Shown piece by piece: positions 41,590-49,664 of a stretch of DNA of 64,000 nt (positions are counted from its first letter, which is position 1; every line of letters starts with the position of its first letter). Both the position numbers and the translations under genes were made by a program. The stretch is taken from assembly GCF_006088715.1 (NCBI RefSeq), contig NZ_CP030771.1, positions 2,852,001 through 2,916,000 of the forward strand, written 5' to 3'. Source of the stretch: Streptomyces sp. YIM 121038. GTDB taxonomy: Bacteria; Actinomycetota; Actinomycetes; Streptomycetales; Streptomycetaceae. The notes below the pieces were generated by a model. The model searched no databases. It saw only the letters and a list, made by a program, of their open reading frames with translations, and was not told the origin of the DNA.

Positions 41590-43153
41590 CCCGCGTGCCT
41601 CCCCCGACCCGCGTGACCCCCGCGACACCCATGAGCCGCCCGGCTCCCCCGGATCCCCCGACTCCCAGGGCTCCCAGGGCTCCCAGGGCTCCCAGGGAGG
41701 CGACTCCCGCGGGGCCGTGCGCCGGCGCATCTCGGCGCGCGTCCGCATCCTGCTGTGGCTGCTCGTGGTGATGGCGGTCGCGTTCGCCGCCGTCGCCGCG
41801 ACCACCCGCTCGATCCTGCTGCGCGACGTCGACCACCGCGTGAACCGGCTGCTCACCCAGGAGACCGGGGAGTTCACGCACTTCGTGGACGGGGGCGTCG
41901 ACCCGGAGACCGGCGCGGGCTTCACCGACCCGCGCCGCCTCCTCGAAGTCTTCCTGGAGCGGCAGTACGCCGACCCGGGCGAGGAGCTGATCGGGCTCGT
42001 CCACCGCCCCGGCCAGGGCCCCGCCCAGCTCACCCAGGCCCGTGAGCTGTCCGTCGCGCACCCGCTGCACCGCGACCCCGCGGCCCGTCGCCAGATCTTC
42101 GCCGCGCAGGGCTCCACCGGCACCCTCGACCGGCCGTCCGGCGAGCTGCGCTGGGCCAAGGTCGAGGTGGCCCCGCACGGCGGCGAGCCGGAGGCCGCCT
42201 TCGTCGTCGCCTTCCACCCGGGCGGCGAACAGGCCAGGGCGGACGACGTGTTCCGCATCCTCCTCGCCATCTCCGGCGTCGCGCTGCTGCTCACGACCGG
42301 CATCGGCTGGGTCGTGGCCGGGCGCATCCTCAAGCCGGTCCGTCTGGTGCGCACCGCCGCCGCCCAGCTGACCGAGCAGGACCTGACCCGGCGCATCCCG
42401 GTGCGCGGGCGCGACGACGTCGCCGCGCTCGCCGAGACGTTCAACGGCATGCTGGACCGCCTGGAGCGGGCCTTCGCCGCGCAGCGCGAGTTCGTCGACG
42501 ACGCCGGGCACGAGCTGCGCACCCCGATCACCATCGTCCGCGGCCATCTGGAGCTCATGGGCGACGATCCGGCCGAGCGCGAGGAGACCGTGCGCCTGGT
42601 CACCGACGAACTGGACCGGATGAGCCGCATCGTCGAGGACCTGCTGCTGCTCGCCAAGGCCGAGCGCCCGGACTTCATCACCCCGGAGCCGGTGCGGCTC
42701 GCCGAGCTCACCGCCGACGTCTTCGTCAAGGCCCGCACGCTCGGCGAGCGCCACTGGGAGCTGGCCGAGGTCGCCGACCGCGAGGCCGTCCTCGACCCGC
42801 AGCGCATCACCCAGGCCATGGTGCAGCTCGCGCAGAACGCCGTGCAGCACACCACGCGCGGCGAACGCATCCGCGTGGGCTCCCGCGTCGCGGGCCCGCG
42901 CATCGAACTGTACGTGGCCGACAGCGGCCCCGGCGTCCAGGCCCAGGACGCCGACGTCATCTTCGAGCGCTTCCGGCGCGGCACGTCCCGGCGCGGCGCC
43001 CGCACCAGCGGCGCGGGCCTCGGCCTGGCCATCGTCCGGGCGATCGCCGAGGCCCACGGCGGCCGGGTCGGCCTCGGCGCCACCGAGGGCGGCGGCGCCA
43101 CCTTCACCCTCACCCTGGACCTCGTACGCCCCCTGGAAGAGGTACGCACGTGA
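41546..43153 (+). CDS. OmpR-type sensor histidine kinase
   Basis: About 535 aa from ATG 41546; ATG 41489 (554 aa) and GTG 41717 (478 aa) are other in-frame starts, so the N-terminus is uncertain. It has a low-complexity lead, helix 1 (ILLWLLVVMAVAFAAVAATT), an extracellular sensor of about 140 residues, helix 2 (ILLAISGVALLLTTGIGWVV), HAMP, phospho-His in DDAGHELRTPITI, and an ATPase domain with NAVQHTTRG, DSGPG and GAGLGLAIVRAI. GTGA overlap with the regulator gene. Confidence 0.88.
   Translation: MPTTPTTTGRATTADPRASPDPRDPRDTHEPPGSPGSPDSQGSQGSQGSQGGDSRGAVRRRISARVRILLWLLVVMAVAFAAVAATTRSILLRDVDHRVNRLLTQETGEFTHFVDGGVDPETGAGFTDPRRLLEVFLERQYADPGEELIGLVHRPGQGPAQLTQARELSVAHPLHRDPAARRQIFAAQGSTGTLDRPSGELRWAKVEVAPHGGEPEAAFVVAFHPGGEQARADDVFRILLAISGVALLLTTGIGWVVAGRILKPVRLVRTAAAQLTEQDLTRRIPVRGRDDVAALAETFNGMLDRLERAFAAQREFVDDAGHELRTPITIVRGHLELMGDDPAEREETVRLVTDELDRMSRIVEDLLLLAKAERPDFITPEPVRLAELTADVFVKARTLGERHWELAEVADREAVLDPQRITQAMVQLAQNAVQHTTRGERIRVGSRVAGPRIELYVADSGPGVQAQDADVIFERFRRGTSRRGARTSGAGLGLAIVRAIAEAHGGRVGLGATEGGGATFTLTLDLVRPLEEVRT
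41662..41697. repeat. CTCCCAGGG x4 tandem repeat in the kinase N-terminal lead
   Basis: Four perfect 9-bp copies (41662-41697) encode Ser-Gln-Gly triplets. The repeat is in frame, and lies only inside the kinase gene if the start is upstream of 41662. Confidence 0.85.
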
Positions 43154-43812
43154 ACCGCATCCTCATCGTCGAGGACGAGGAACGCATCGCCTCCTTCGTC
43201 GAGAAGGGCCTGCGCGCCAACGGCTTCACCACCACCGTGGTCGGCGACGGCGACGCGGCCTACGAGTACGCCCTCACCGGCGGCTTCGACCTGGTCGTCC
43301 TGGACATCGGGCTGCCCGGCCGCGACGGCTTCACCGTCCTGCGCGAACTGCGCGAGGCCCGGGTGACGGTGCCGGTGATCGTGCTCACCGCCCGGGACTC
43401 CGTGCGGGACACGGTGGCCGGTCTGGAGGGCGGCGCCGACGACTGGATGACCAAGCCGTTCCGCTTCGAGGAACTCCTCGCCCGGGTGCGCCTCAGGCTG
43501 CGCACGGCGGCGCGCGCGCCGGAGGTGACGGTCCTCAGGTCGGGCACGCTCTCCCTCGACCTGCGCACCCGCAGGGCCCGCTCCGGGGAGCGGACGGTGG
43601 ATCTGACGGCCCGTGAGTTCGTGCTCCTGGAGCTGTTCCTGAGGCACCCGGGGCAGGTGCTCGCCCGCGAACAGATCCTGTCCCACGTGTGGGGCTACGA
43701 CTTCGACCCCGGCTCCAACATCGTGGACGTCTACGTACGGGCGCTGCGCAAGAAGCTGGGCGCGGAACGCCTGGAGACGGTGCGCGGGATGGGGTACCGG
43801 CTGCCCGCCTGA
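43150..43812 (+). CDS. OmpR/PhoB-family response regulator
   Basis: 220 aa. The receiver has the acidic pair in ILIVEDEER, phosphoacceptor Asp52 (VVLDIGLPG), Thr80 and Lys102 (WMTKPFRF). The winged-helix output domain has VDLTAREFVLLELFLRHPGQVLAREQIL and the recognition helix NIVDVYVRALRKKLG. GTG 43150 overlaps the kinase stop, so the pair is coupled. The small acidic secreted protein upstream is a candidate target. Confidence 0.93.
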   Translation: MNRILIVEDEERIASFVEKGLRANGFTTTVVGDGDAAYEYALTGGFDLVVLDIGLPGRDGFTVLRELREARVTVPVIVLTARDSVRDTVAGLEGGADDWMTKPFRFEELLARVRLRLRTAARAPEVTVLRSGTLSLDLRTRRARSGERTVDLTAREFVLLELFLRHPGQVLAREQILSHVWGYDFDPGSNIVDVYVRALRKKLGAERLETVRGMGYRLPA

Positions 43813-43944
43813 GCCGTGCCGCCCGAGCCGTGCCGCCGGGGCGGTAGCACCCGCGCGCCCGTGCCGGTGGCGGGGGCGCGCTCGGTGAAGTTTCCTTCAT
43901 GTGCGGCTCATTGAGGGCTCACCGCGCCCCGCGACGCTGGACGC

Positions 43945-45360
43945 GTGACAGCGACACCGCGGCAACTGATCCTCCTGTGCCTGGCCCTGAGCCTGTGCGC
44001 GCTCCTCGCCGTCCCCGGCACCTTCGCGGGGCTGAGCGGCGACGCCCGGCTCACGCTCGCCGTGTTCGCGCTCGCCACCTGCGCCTGGATCGGCACGCCC
44101 ATCGACGACACGTACATCGCGCTCGGCGCGGGGCTCGCCCTCACCGCCACCGGCGTGATCAGCAGCGACACCCTCTTCGGCACCCTCGGGGACGCCACCG
44201 TGTGGCTGCTGATCTGCGCGTTCGTGCTCGCCGCCGCCGTGGCGCGCAGCGGGCTCGCGGGGCGTGCGGCGGCGTTCCTGGTCAGCGGGGCGCGCAGCGT
44301 GCGGCAGCTGACCCATCTGACGACCGCCGCACTCGTGGTCACGGCGTTCGCGGTGCCCGCCACCTCCGGCCGGGCCGCGCTCGCGCTGCCCGTCTTCCTG
44401 GCCCTCTCCAAGGTCCTCGCCGACCGCGGGCGCCTGGTCGTGATGCTGGCGCTGCTCTTCCCGACCGTCATCCTGCTGTCCGCGGTCGCGACCCTGATCG
44501 GGGCCGGAGCGCATCTGATCACGGTGTCCGTCCTGTGGGAGAGCACCGGGCAGGAGATCGGCTTCACGAAGTGGCTGCTGCTCGGCCTGCCGCTCGCGGT
44601 CGTCTCGTCCCACCTCGCCGCCGAGGCCGTGCTCCTGACGACCACGCGCCGCGCGGACCGCGCGGGCCCGGTCGCGATCACCGCCGAGGACATCCAGGCG
44701 CACAGCGACCGCCCGGTGACCGGGCCCTGGGATCCCGCGGAGACGCGCTGCGCGCTGCTGCTCGCCACGGTGGTCGCGCTGTGGTGCAGCGAGCCGCTGC
44801 ACCGGGTCCCGCCCGCGGTGGTCGCGCTGATCGGCGCGGTCGTGGCGGCCTCGCCCGCGCTCGGCACCGTCCGCCTCAAGGACGCCCTGAAGACCGTGCC
44901 GTGGTCGCTGCTGCTCTTCATGGCCGCGACGATGGCGATGGGCGTGGCGCTCGCCGACTCGGGCGCGGCGACGTGACTCGTGACGGGGCTTCCCGTCGAC
45001 GTGCCGCCCTGGCTCTTCCTCGCCGTCGTCGTCGCGGTCAGCACGGCGGCCCACCTGGTCCTGCAGTCCCGCTCGGCCCGCTCGTCGGTCCTCGTCCCGC
45101 TGGTCGTGGCCGCCGCCCTCGGCGCGGGCGTGAACCCGGTCGCCGCGGCCCTCGCGTCCACGGCCGCCGCGGGCTTCTGCCACACCCTGCCCGCCTCCGC
45201 GAAGCCGGTCACCCTCTTCGCCGAGGTCCCAGGCACCCCCACCTACACCCCGCGCGACCTGCTGCGCCTCTCCGCCGTCCTGGCCCCGCTCACGGCCGCC
45301 CTCGTCCTGCTGTTCGCCCTCGCGGTGTGGCCGCTGCTCGGCGTGCCCGTCAGCCGCTGA
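43945..45360 (+). pseudogene. SLC13/DASS-type membrane transporter interrupted by an in-frame TGA
   Basis: One reading frame of 472 codons covers a full-length many-helix transporter, but codon 344 is TGA (44974-44976). The left part (343 codons) ends SGAAT. The right part continues in the same frame, LVTGLPVDVPPWLFLAVVVAVSTAAHLV, and carries the last helices including NPVAAALASTAAAGFCHTLPASAKP, a conserved DASS-like anion site. A tryptophan (TGG) is the natural codon there, so this is one base change. It could be a recent nonsense mutation, readthrough, restart at GTG 44980, or a sequencing error. Probably carried glycerate, tartronate or a dicarboxylate, given the glycerate kinase next door. 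Confidence 0.75.
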
Positions 45361-45400
45361 GCCCCGCCCCGCCCCGCCCCGCCCTCAAGGAGTACGTCCC

Positions 45401-46642
45401 GTGCCGCACACGCCCCCCGCGCCGTCCTCGCTCCGCCGTGTCGCCATCGCCCCCAGCGGCTTCAAGGAGTCCCTGTCCGCCCAGTCCGCCGCCGAGGCCA
45501 TCGCACAGGGCGTCCGGCGCGTCCTGCCCGCCGCCGAGGTCGACCTGATCCCGCTCGTGGACGGCGGCGAGGGCACCGCCCAGGCGCTCGCCGCGGCCGC
45601 GGGCGGGCGGCTCGTCGCGCTGCCCGCCACCGGCCCGCTCGGCGAGCGCATCGGCACCCACTTCGCGCTCCTCGACTCGGGCACCGCCGTGGTGGAGATG
45701 GCGGCCGCGGCGGGCCTGCGCCTGGTGCCGCGCGAGCTGCGCGACCCCGGCGCCACCACGACGTACGGCGTGGGCGAGCTGATCCGCGCCGCGCTCGACA
45801 CGGGCGCCCGCCGCATCCTGGTGGGCTGCGGCGACTCGGGCACCTCGGACGGCGGCGCGGGCGCGCTGCAGGCCCTCGGCGTGCGGCTCCTGGACGCCGA
45901 CGGCTGGGAACTGCCGCAGGGCGGCCGGGAGCTGCCGCGCCTGCACCGCGTCGACGCCTCCGCCGCCGACCCGCGCCTCGCCGAGGCCGAGCTGCTCGTC
46001 GCCTGCAACCAGCACAACGTCCTGTGCGGCGAGCAGGGCGTGGCCCGCGTCTTCGGCCCGCAGAAGGGCGCGACCCCGGCCCAGGTCGAGGAGCTCGCCG
46101 CGGGCCTGGAGCGCTGGGCGTACGTCCTCACCCGCGATCTCGACGTCGGCGCCGATCTGTTCCACGGCCCCGGCACCGGTGCGTCCGGCGGCCTCGGCGC
46201 GGGCCTCGCCGCGCTCGGCGCCCGGCTCCTGCCGCGCTTCGACGTGCTCCTCGACCACCTCGACCTGGACGCCCGCCTGGCCCGCGCCGACCTGGTCGTC
46301 ACCGCCGAGGGCGCCCTCGACCGGCAGACGCCGCGCGGCAAGGTCCCGGCCGAAGTGGCCCGCCGCGCCAAGCGGTTCGGCCGCCCGGTGCTCGCCCTCG
46401 CGGGCACCATCGGCGACGGGGCGCACCTGGTGCGGGCGGCGGGCGTGGACGCCTACAGCGCGATCCTGCCCGCCCCCGTCACGCTCACCGAGGCGCTCGG
46501 CCGGGGCGGGGAGTTCCTCACCGACGCCACCGAACGGGCCCTGCGGATGATCCTGCTCGGCTCGCGCCTGCCGGGTCAGGCCGCGGTGGCCGCCGTGTCG
46601 GCGCCGGTGTCGGGCACGCAGCGCCCGTCCTCGGTGCGGTAG
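45401..46642 (+). CDS. glycerate kinase
   Basis: Phosphorylates glycerate with ATP (GarK/GlxK family). 413 aa. Blocks include APSGFKESLSA at the start, LVDGGEGT, VGCGDSGTSDGGAGALQALG, FGPQKGATPAQV, GTGASGGLGAGLAALGA and VVTAEGALDRQTPRGK. GTG 45401 follows AAGGAG. It lies 40 nt after the interrupted transporter, so the two probably formed an uptake-and-use operon. The last 67 nt overlap the convergent aminotransferase gene. Confidence 0.92.
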   Translation: MPHTPPAPSSLRRVAIAPSGFKESLSAQSAAEAIAQGVRRVLPAAEVDLIPLVDGGEGTAQALAAAAGGRLVALPATGPLGERIGTHFALLDSGTAVVEMAAAAGLRLVPRELRDPGATTTYGVGELIRAALDTGARRILVGCGDSGTSDGGAGALQALGVRLLDADGWELPQGGRELPRLHRVDASAADPRLAEAELLVACNQHNVLCGEQGVARVFGPQKGATPAQVEELAAGLERWAYVLTRDLDVGADLFHGPGTGASGGLGAGLAALGARLLPRFDVLLDHLDLDARLARADLVVTAEGALDRQTPRGKVPAEVARRAKRFGRPVLALAGTIGDGAHLVRAAGVDAYSAILPAPVTLTEALGRGGEFLTDATERALRMILLGSRLPGQAAVAAVSAPVSGTQRPSSVR

Positions 46643-47994
46643 CTCCACCGCGCGCCGTCGCTGACCAGCTCCTTGACGGCCCGTACGAACCGCTCGACGT
46701 GCTCGTCCGGGGTGCCCGCGCCGAAGCTCACACGGATCGCGTTCAACGACCGCTCGCCGGGGGCGGCCTCCGGGGCGCCGCACTCGCCGGGCTCGTCCGG
46801 GGCGCTGCCGAGGAGCGTGCGCACCAGCGGGTGCGCGCAGAAGAGTCCGTCGCGCACGCCGATGCCGTACTCGGCGGACAGCGCGGCCGCGAAGTGCGAG
46901 CTGTTCCAGCCGTCGACCACGAAGGAGATGACCCCGACGCGGGGCGCGTCGTCGCCGAACAGCGAGAGCACCCGCACCTCGGGCACCTCGGCGAGCCCCT
47001 CGCGCACCTTCTGGATGAGCTGCCGCTCCCGCGCGACCAGGGAGTCGAACCCGGCCTCGGTCAGGGCCTTGCAGGCGGCGGCGATGGAGTAGGCGCCGAT
47101 GACGTTCGGCGAGCCCGCCTCGTGCCGGGCGGCCGTGTCGTGCCACTCGACGTCCACTCCCCCGTCGGCGCGCCGCGTCACCGTGCGCGAGGCACCGCCG
47201 CCGGCGAGGTAGGGCTCGGCCTCGCCCAGCCAGTCGGCCCGCCCGGCGAGCACCCCGGAGCCGAAGGGCGCGTACAGCTTGTGCCCGGAGAAGGCGATCC
47301 AGTCGACGTCCAACTCGGCGATGTCCACGGGGTGGTGGGGCGCGAGCTGCGCGGCGTCGAGGACGATGCGGGCGCCGTGGGCGTGCGCGGCGGCGGCCAG
47401 CTCGCGCACCGGCCACAGCTCACCGGTGACGTTCGAGGCACCGGTCACGCACACCAGGGCGGGCCCGTAGGGGTCCCGGTCGGCGAGCGCGCGCTCCAGG
47501 GTGCGCACCGCCTCGCCGGGCGTACGGGGGGCGTTCAGATACGTGACGCGCGCGTCGCGCCACGGCAGGAGCGAGGCGTGGTGCTCGGTCTCGAAGACGA
47601 AGACCTGGCAGTCGGCGGGCAGGGCGGCGGCGAGCAGGTTCAGCGAGTCCGTCGTGGACCGGGTGAAGACCACCTGGTCGCCCTCCCGGCAGCCGAGGAA
47701 CTCGGCCACCGTCCTGCGGGAGTTCTCGAACAGGTCGGTCGACAGCTGCGACAGGTACCCGGCGCCGCGGTGCACGCTGCCGTAGTACGGCGCGTACGCG
47801 GCCACGTCGTCCCACACCCGCTGCAGCGCCGGGGCGCTCGCCGCGTAGTCGAGGGCCGCGTACGTCACCTCGCCGCCGGTGACGAGGGGCACGGTGACGT
47901 CGCGGCCGAGCACGGGCAGCGGCTCGGCGCAGCAGGGGTCGGCGGACTCGGCGGCGGCGGTGGCGGTGGCGGTGGCAGCGGTGGAGGCAGACAT
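46576..47994 (-). CDS. class V aminotransferase, cysteine desulfurase/selenocysteine lyase-like
   Basis: 472 aa PLP enzyme. The PLP-lysine is Lys239 in AFSGHKLYAPFG. Also seen are TRSTTDSLNLLA, FETEHHASLLPW (PLP-stacking His), VTGASNVTGEL and VLDAAQLAPHHPVD. It resembles IscS/SufS-group enzymes, but a mobile-loop Cys is not obvious, so the reaction could be another C-S lyase or aminotransferase step. A Cys-Cys pair lies at 21-22. ATG 47994 has GGGAG upstream. A SAM-IV riboswitch upstream places it in methionine/cysteine metabolism. The end overlaps glycerate kinase. Confidence 0.85.
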   Translation of the reverse strand: MSASTAATATATAAAESADPCCAEPLPVLGRDVTVPLVTGGEVTYAALDYAASAPALQRVWDDVAAYAPYYGSVHRGAGYLSQLSTDLFENSRRTVAEFLGCREGDQVVFTRSTTDSLNLLAAALPADCQVFVFETEHHASLLPWRDARVTYLNAPRTPGEAVRTLERALADRDPYGPALVCVTGASNVTGELWPVRELAAAAHAHGARIVLDAAQLAPHHPVDIAELDVDWIAFSGHKLYAPFGSGVLAGRADWLGEAEPYLAGGGASRTVTRRADGGVDVEWHDTAARHEAGSPNVIGAYSIAAACKALTEAGFDSLVARERQLIQKVREGLAEVPEVRVLSLFGDDAPRVGVISFVVDGWNSSHFAAALSAEYGIGVRDGLFCAHPLVRTLLGSAPDEPGECGAPEAAPGERSLNAIRVSFGAGTPDEHVERFVRAVKELVSDGARWSYRTEDGRCVPDTGADTAATAA

Positions 47995-48093
47995 GGCGAA
48001 CTCCCGTAAGAGGCAGGCGAGATCACTGTGCGGACAACGGTCGACGGGACCGGTCAACGGCACAGGAGAAGAAGTAAGGGGGTACGGAGAACG

Positions 48094-48173
48094 GGGCCTT
48101 CGGCCCTATCGCATTCGCTGGCTCACGAGACTGCTCCCTCGACGACCAGGACCCCTGGTGACGCGAGGGGTCC
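48094..48173 (-). promoter_or_regulatory. expression-platform hairpins after the SAM-IV aptamer
   Basis: GGACCCCT (48149-48156) pairs with AGGGGTCC (48166-48173) across 9 nt. GGGCC (48094-48098) pairs with GGCCC (48102-48106) across TTC. They lie between the aptamer and the aminotransferase ATG and are candidates for the switchable terminator or ribosome-site sequestering stem. Confidence 0.45.
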
Positions 48174-48290
48174 GCGCTTGCGGTGAACCTTGCTGTTCAC
48201 CGCCTGGTCTTCACCCGGGGCACCCCGCCACGGACGGAGGGTTGCCGGACAGCGGGCCGGGGCCGTAGTCGCTGTCACTCATGACCTGCG
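48174..48290 (-). promoter_or_regulatory. SAM-IV riboswitch
   Basis: On the minus strand the aptamer reads GGTCATGAGTGACAGCG (from 48286), then CTGTCCGGCAACCCTCC, then GCGGGGTGCCCCGGGTGAAG and ACC closing the first helix (about 48206). It is followed by the 9-bp side hairpin GCGGTGAAC/GTTCACCGC (48203-48180). Order and sequence match the actinobacterial SAM-IV family closely. It is in the leader of the class V aminotransferase gene, so that gene should be turned off when S-adenosylmethionine is high. Confidence 0.9.
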
Positions 48291-48383
48291 CAGCATCTTG
48301 CCACACGATCTTGCAAGCGCAACACCGCCGTCCACGATCCGGACCGGCGGGCCCCGTCAACCGGGCTGGGTTGAGGTGCCCCG

Positions 48384-48432
48384 AAGGGGCGCGGGGAGCT
48401 GCGCGCTGAGCGCGCAGCTCCCCGCGCCCCTT
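48384..48432. terminator. 23-bp-arm perfect hairpin, terminator of trpD
   Basis: The arms 48384-48406 and 48410-48432 are perfectly complementary, with only TGA in the loop. It starts 11 nt after the trpD stop on the minus strand. The core GCGCGGGGAGCTGCGCGC resembles a terminator motif common in Streptomyces. Confidence 0.8.
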
Positions 48433-48443
48433 ACGGGCGGGGC

Positions 48444-49508
48444 TCAGGCGTTGCTGGCGGCTACCCAGCGCGCCAGCGCCGCCTTCGCCGCGCCGGAATC
48501 GATGGCGTCGGCCGCCTTGGCCATCCCCGCGTGGATCTGCTCCGCGAGCGGGCCCTCGCCCGGCTCCAGGGCGACGAGCGCCGCCGCGGCGTTCAGCAGC
48601 ACCGCGTCCCGCACGGGACCGGTCTCGCCGTCCAGGAGCCGCCGTGCGACCTCCGCGTTGTAGGAGGCGTCGGCGCCCCGGAGGGCCTCGACGGGCACCA
48701 GGTCGACACCGACGTCGCGCGGGTCGAAGGCCTCCTCGCGGACGCCGCCGTCGCGCACCACCCACACCCGGGAGGCGGCCGTGGTGGTCAGCTCGTCCAG
48801 GCCGTCGTCGCCGCGGAAGACGAGCGCGGAGGAGCCGCGCTCGGCGAGCACGCCCGCGAGGATCGGCGCCATCCGCGCGTCCGCGACACCGGTGGCCTGG
48901 GCCCGGACCTTCGCCGGGTTGGTCAGCGGGCCGAGGAAGTTGAACGTGGTGCGGATGCCGAGCTCGCGCCGCGCGGGGGCCACGTGGCGCAGCGCCGGGT
49001 GGAACTTCACCGCGAAGCAGAAGGTGATCCCGGCCTCGTCGGCGACCTCGCGCACCCGCTGCGGCGTCAGCTCCAGATTGACGCCGAGCTTCTCCAGGAC
49101 GTCGGAGGCGCCGGACGCGCTGGAGGCCGCCCGGTTGCCGTGCTTGACGACCTTCGCGCCGGTCCCGGCGACGACGATCGCGGACATGGTGGAGATGTTG
49201 ACGGTCTTGGCGCCGTCGCCGCCGGTGCCGACGATGTCGACGCTCGGTCCGGGTACGTCGATGACGTGCGCGTGCGCGTACATGGCGCGGACGAGACCGG
49301 AGATCTCCTCGACGGTCTCCCCCTTGGCGCGCAGCGCGACGGCGAAGCCCGCGATCTGCGCGTCGGTCGCCTCGCCGCGCATGATGCGGTCCATCGCCCA
49401 GGCCGTGTCGTCGGCGCTCTGGTCGCGGCCGTCGAGCAGTCCGTTCAGCACGTCGGGCCAGGAACGGGCCGCCGCGGTGTCGCCTCCTGCGGGGGTCACA
49501 GCGCTCAT
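48444..49508 (-). CDS. trpD: anthranilate phosphoribosyltransferase
   Basis: Second committed step of tryptophan synthesis: adds phosphoribose from PRPP to anthranilate. 354 aa, usual length. Motifs are [18 protein letters not shown] (PRPP/Mg site), [34 protein letters not shown] and [20 protein letters not shown] (anthranilate tunnel). ATG 49508 follows an AGGAGC; the longer frame to 49646 runs through the upstream terminator and was rejected. No attenuator seen, in contrast with trpEG. Confidence 0.94.
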   Translation of the reverse strand: MSAVTPAGGDTAAARSWPDVLNGLLDGRDQSADDTAWAMDRIMRGEATDAQIAGFAVALRAKGETVEEISGLVRAMYAHAHVIDVPGPSVDIVGTGGDGAKTVNISTMSAIVVAGTGAKVVKHGNRAASSASGASDVLEKLGVNLELTPQRVREVADEAGITFCFAVKFHPALRHVAPARRELGIRTTFNFLGPLTNPAKVRAQATGVADARMAPILAGVLAERGSSALVFRGDDGLDELTTTAASRVWVVRDGGVREEAFDPRDVGVDLVPVEALRGADASYNAEVARRLLDGETGPVRDAVLLNAAAALVALEPGEGPLAEQIHAGMAKAADAIDSGAAKAALARWVAASNA

Positions 49509-49596
49509 GGCCGCTCCTGTGTGTTCGTCTGTGTGCGTCGAGGGGGTCCGTCCCGCCTCCGCGGGTGCCCCCACCCTATCCAGCCCGGGGACGGCG

Positions 49597-49629
49597 AAGA
49601 GCCCCGTCCAGCACCTGGACGGGGCTCTT
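49597..49629 (-). terminator. terminator of the ctaE-qcrCAB operon
   Basis: A 15-bp perfect stem (49597-49611 with 49615-49629; core GAGCCCCGTCC) with a CAC loop, 35 nt after the qcrB stop. It separates the respiratory operon from trpD. Confidence 0.8.
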
Positions 49630-49664
49630 GCCGTGGCGACCTGCAACGGTCTGGGACCTAAGGG

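Noticed and set aside
48444..49646. Long N-terminal extension of trpD (400 codons in total)
   Set aside because: The extra 46 codons run through the qcrB terminator hairpin and lack TrpD-like sequence; ATG 49508 has a ribosome site and gives the normal length.
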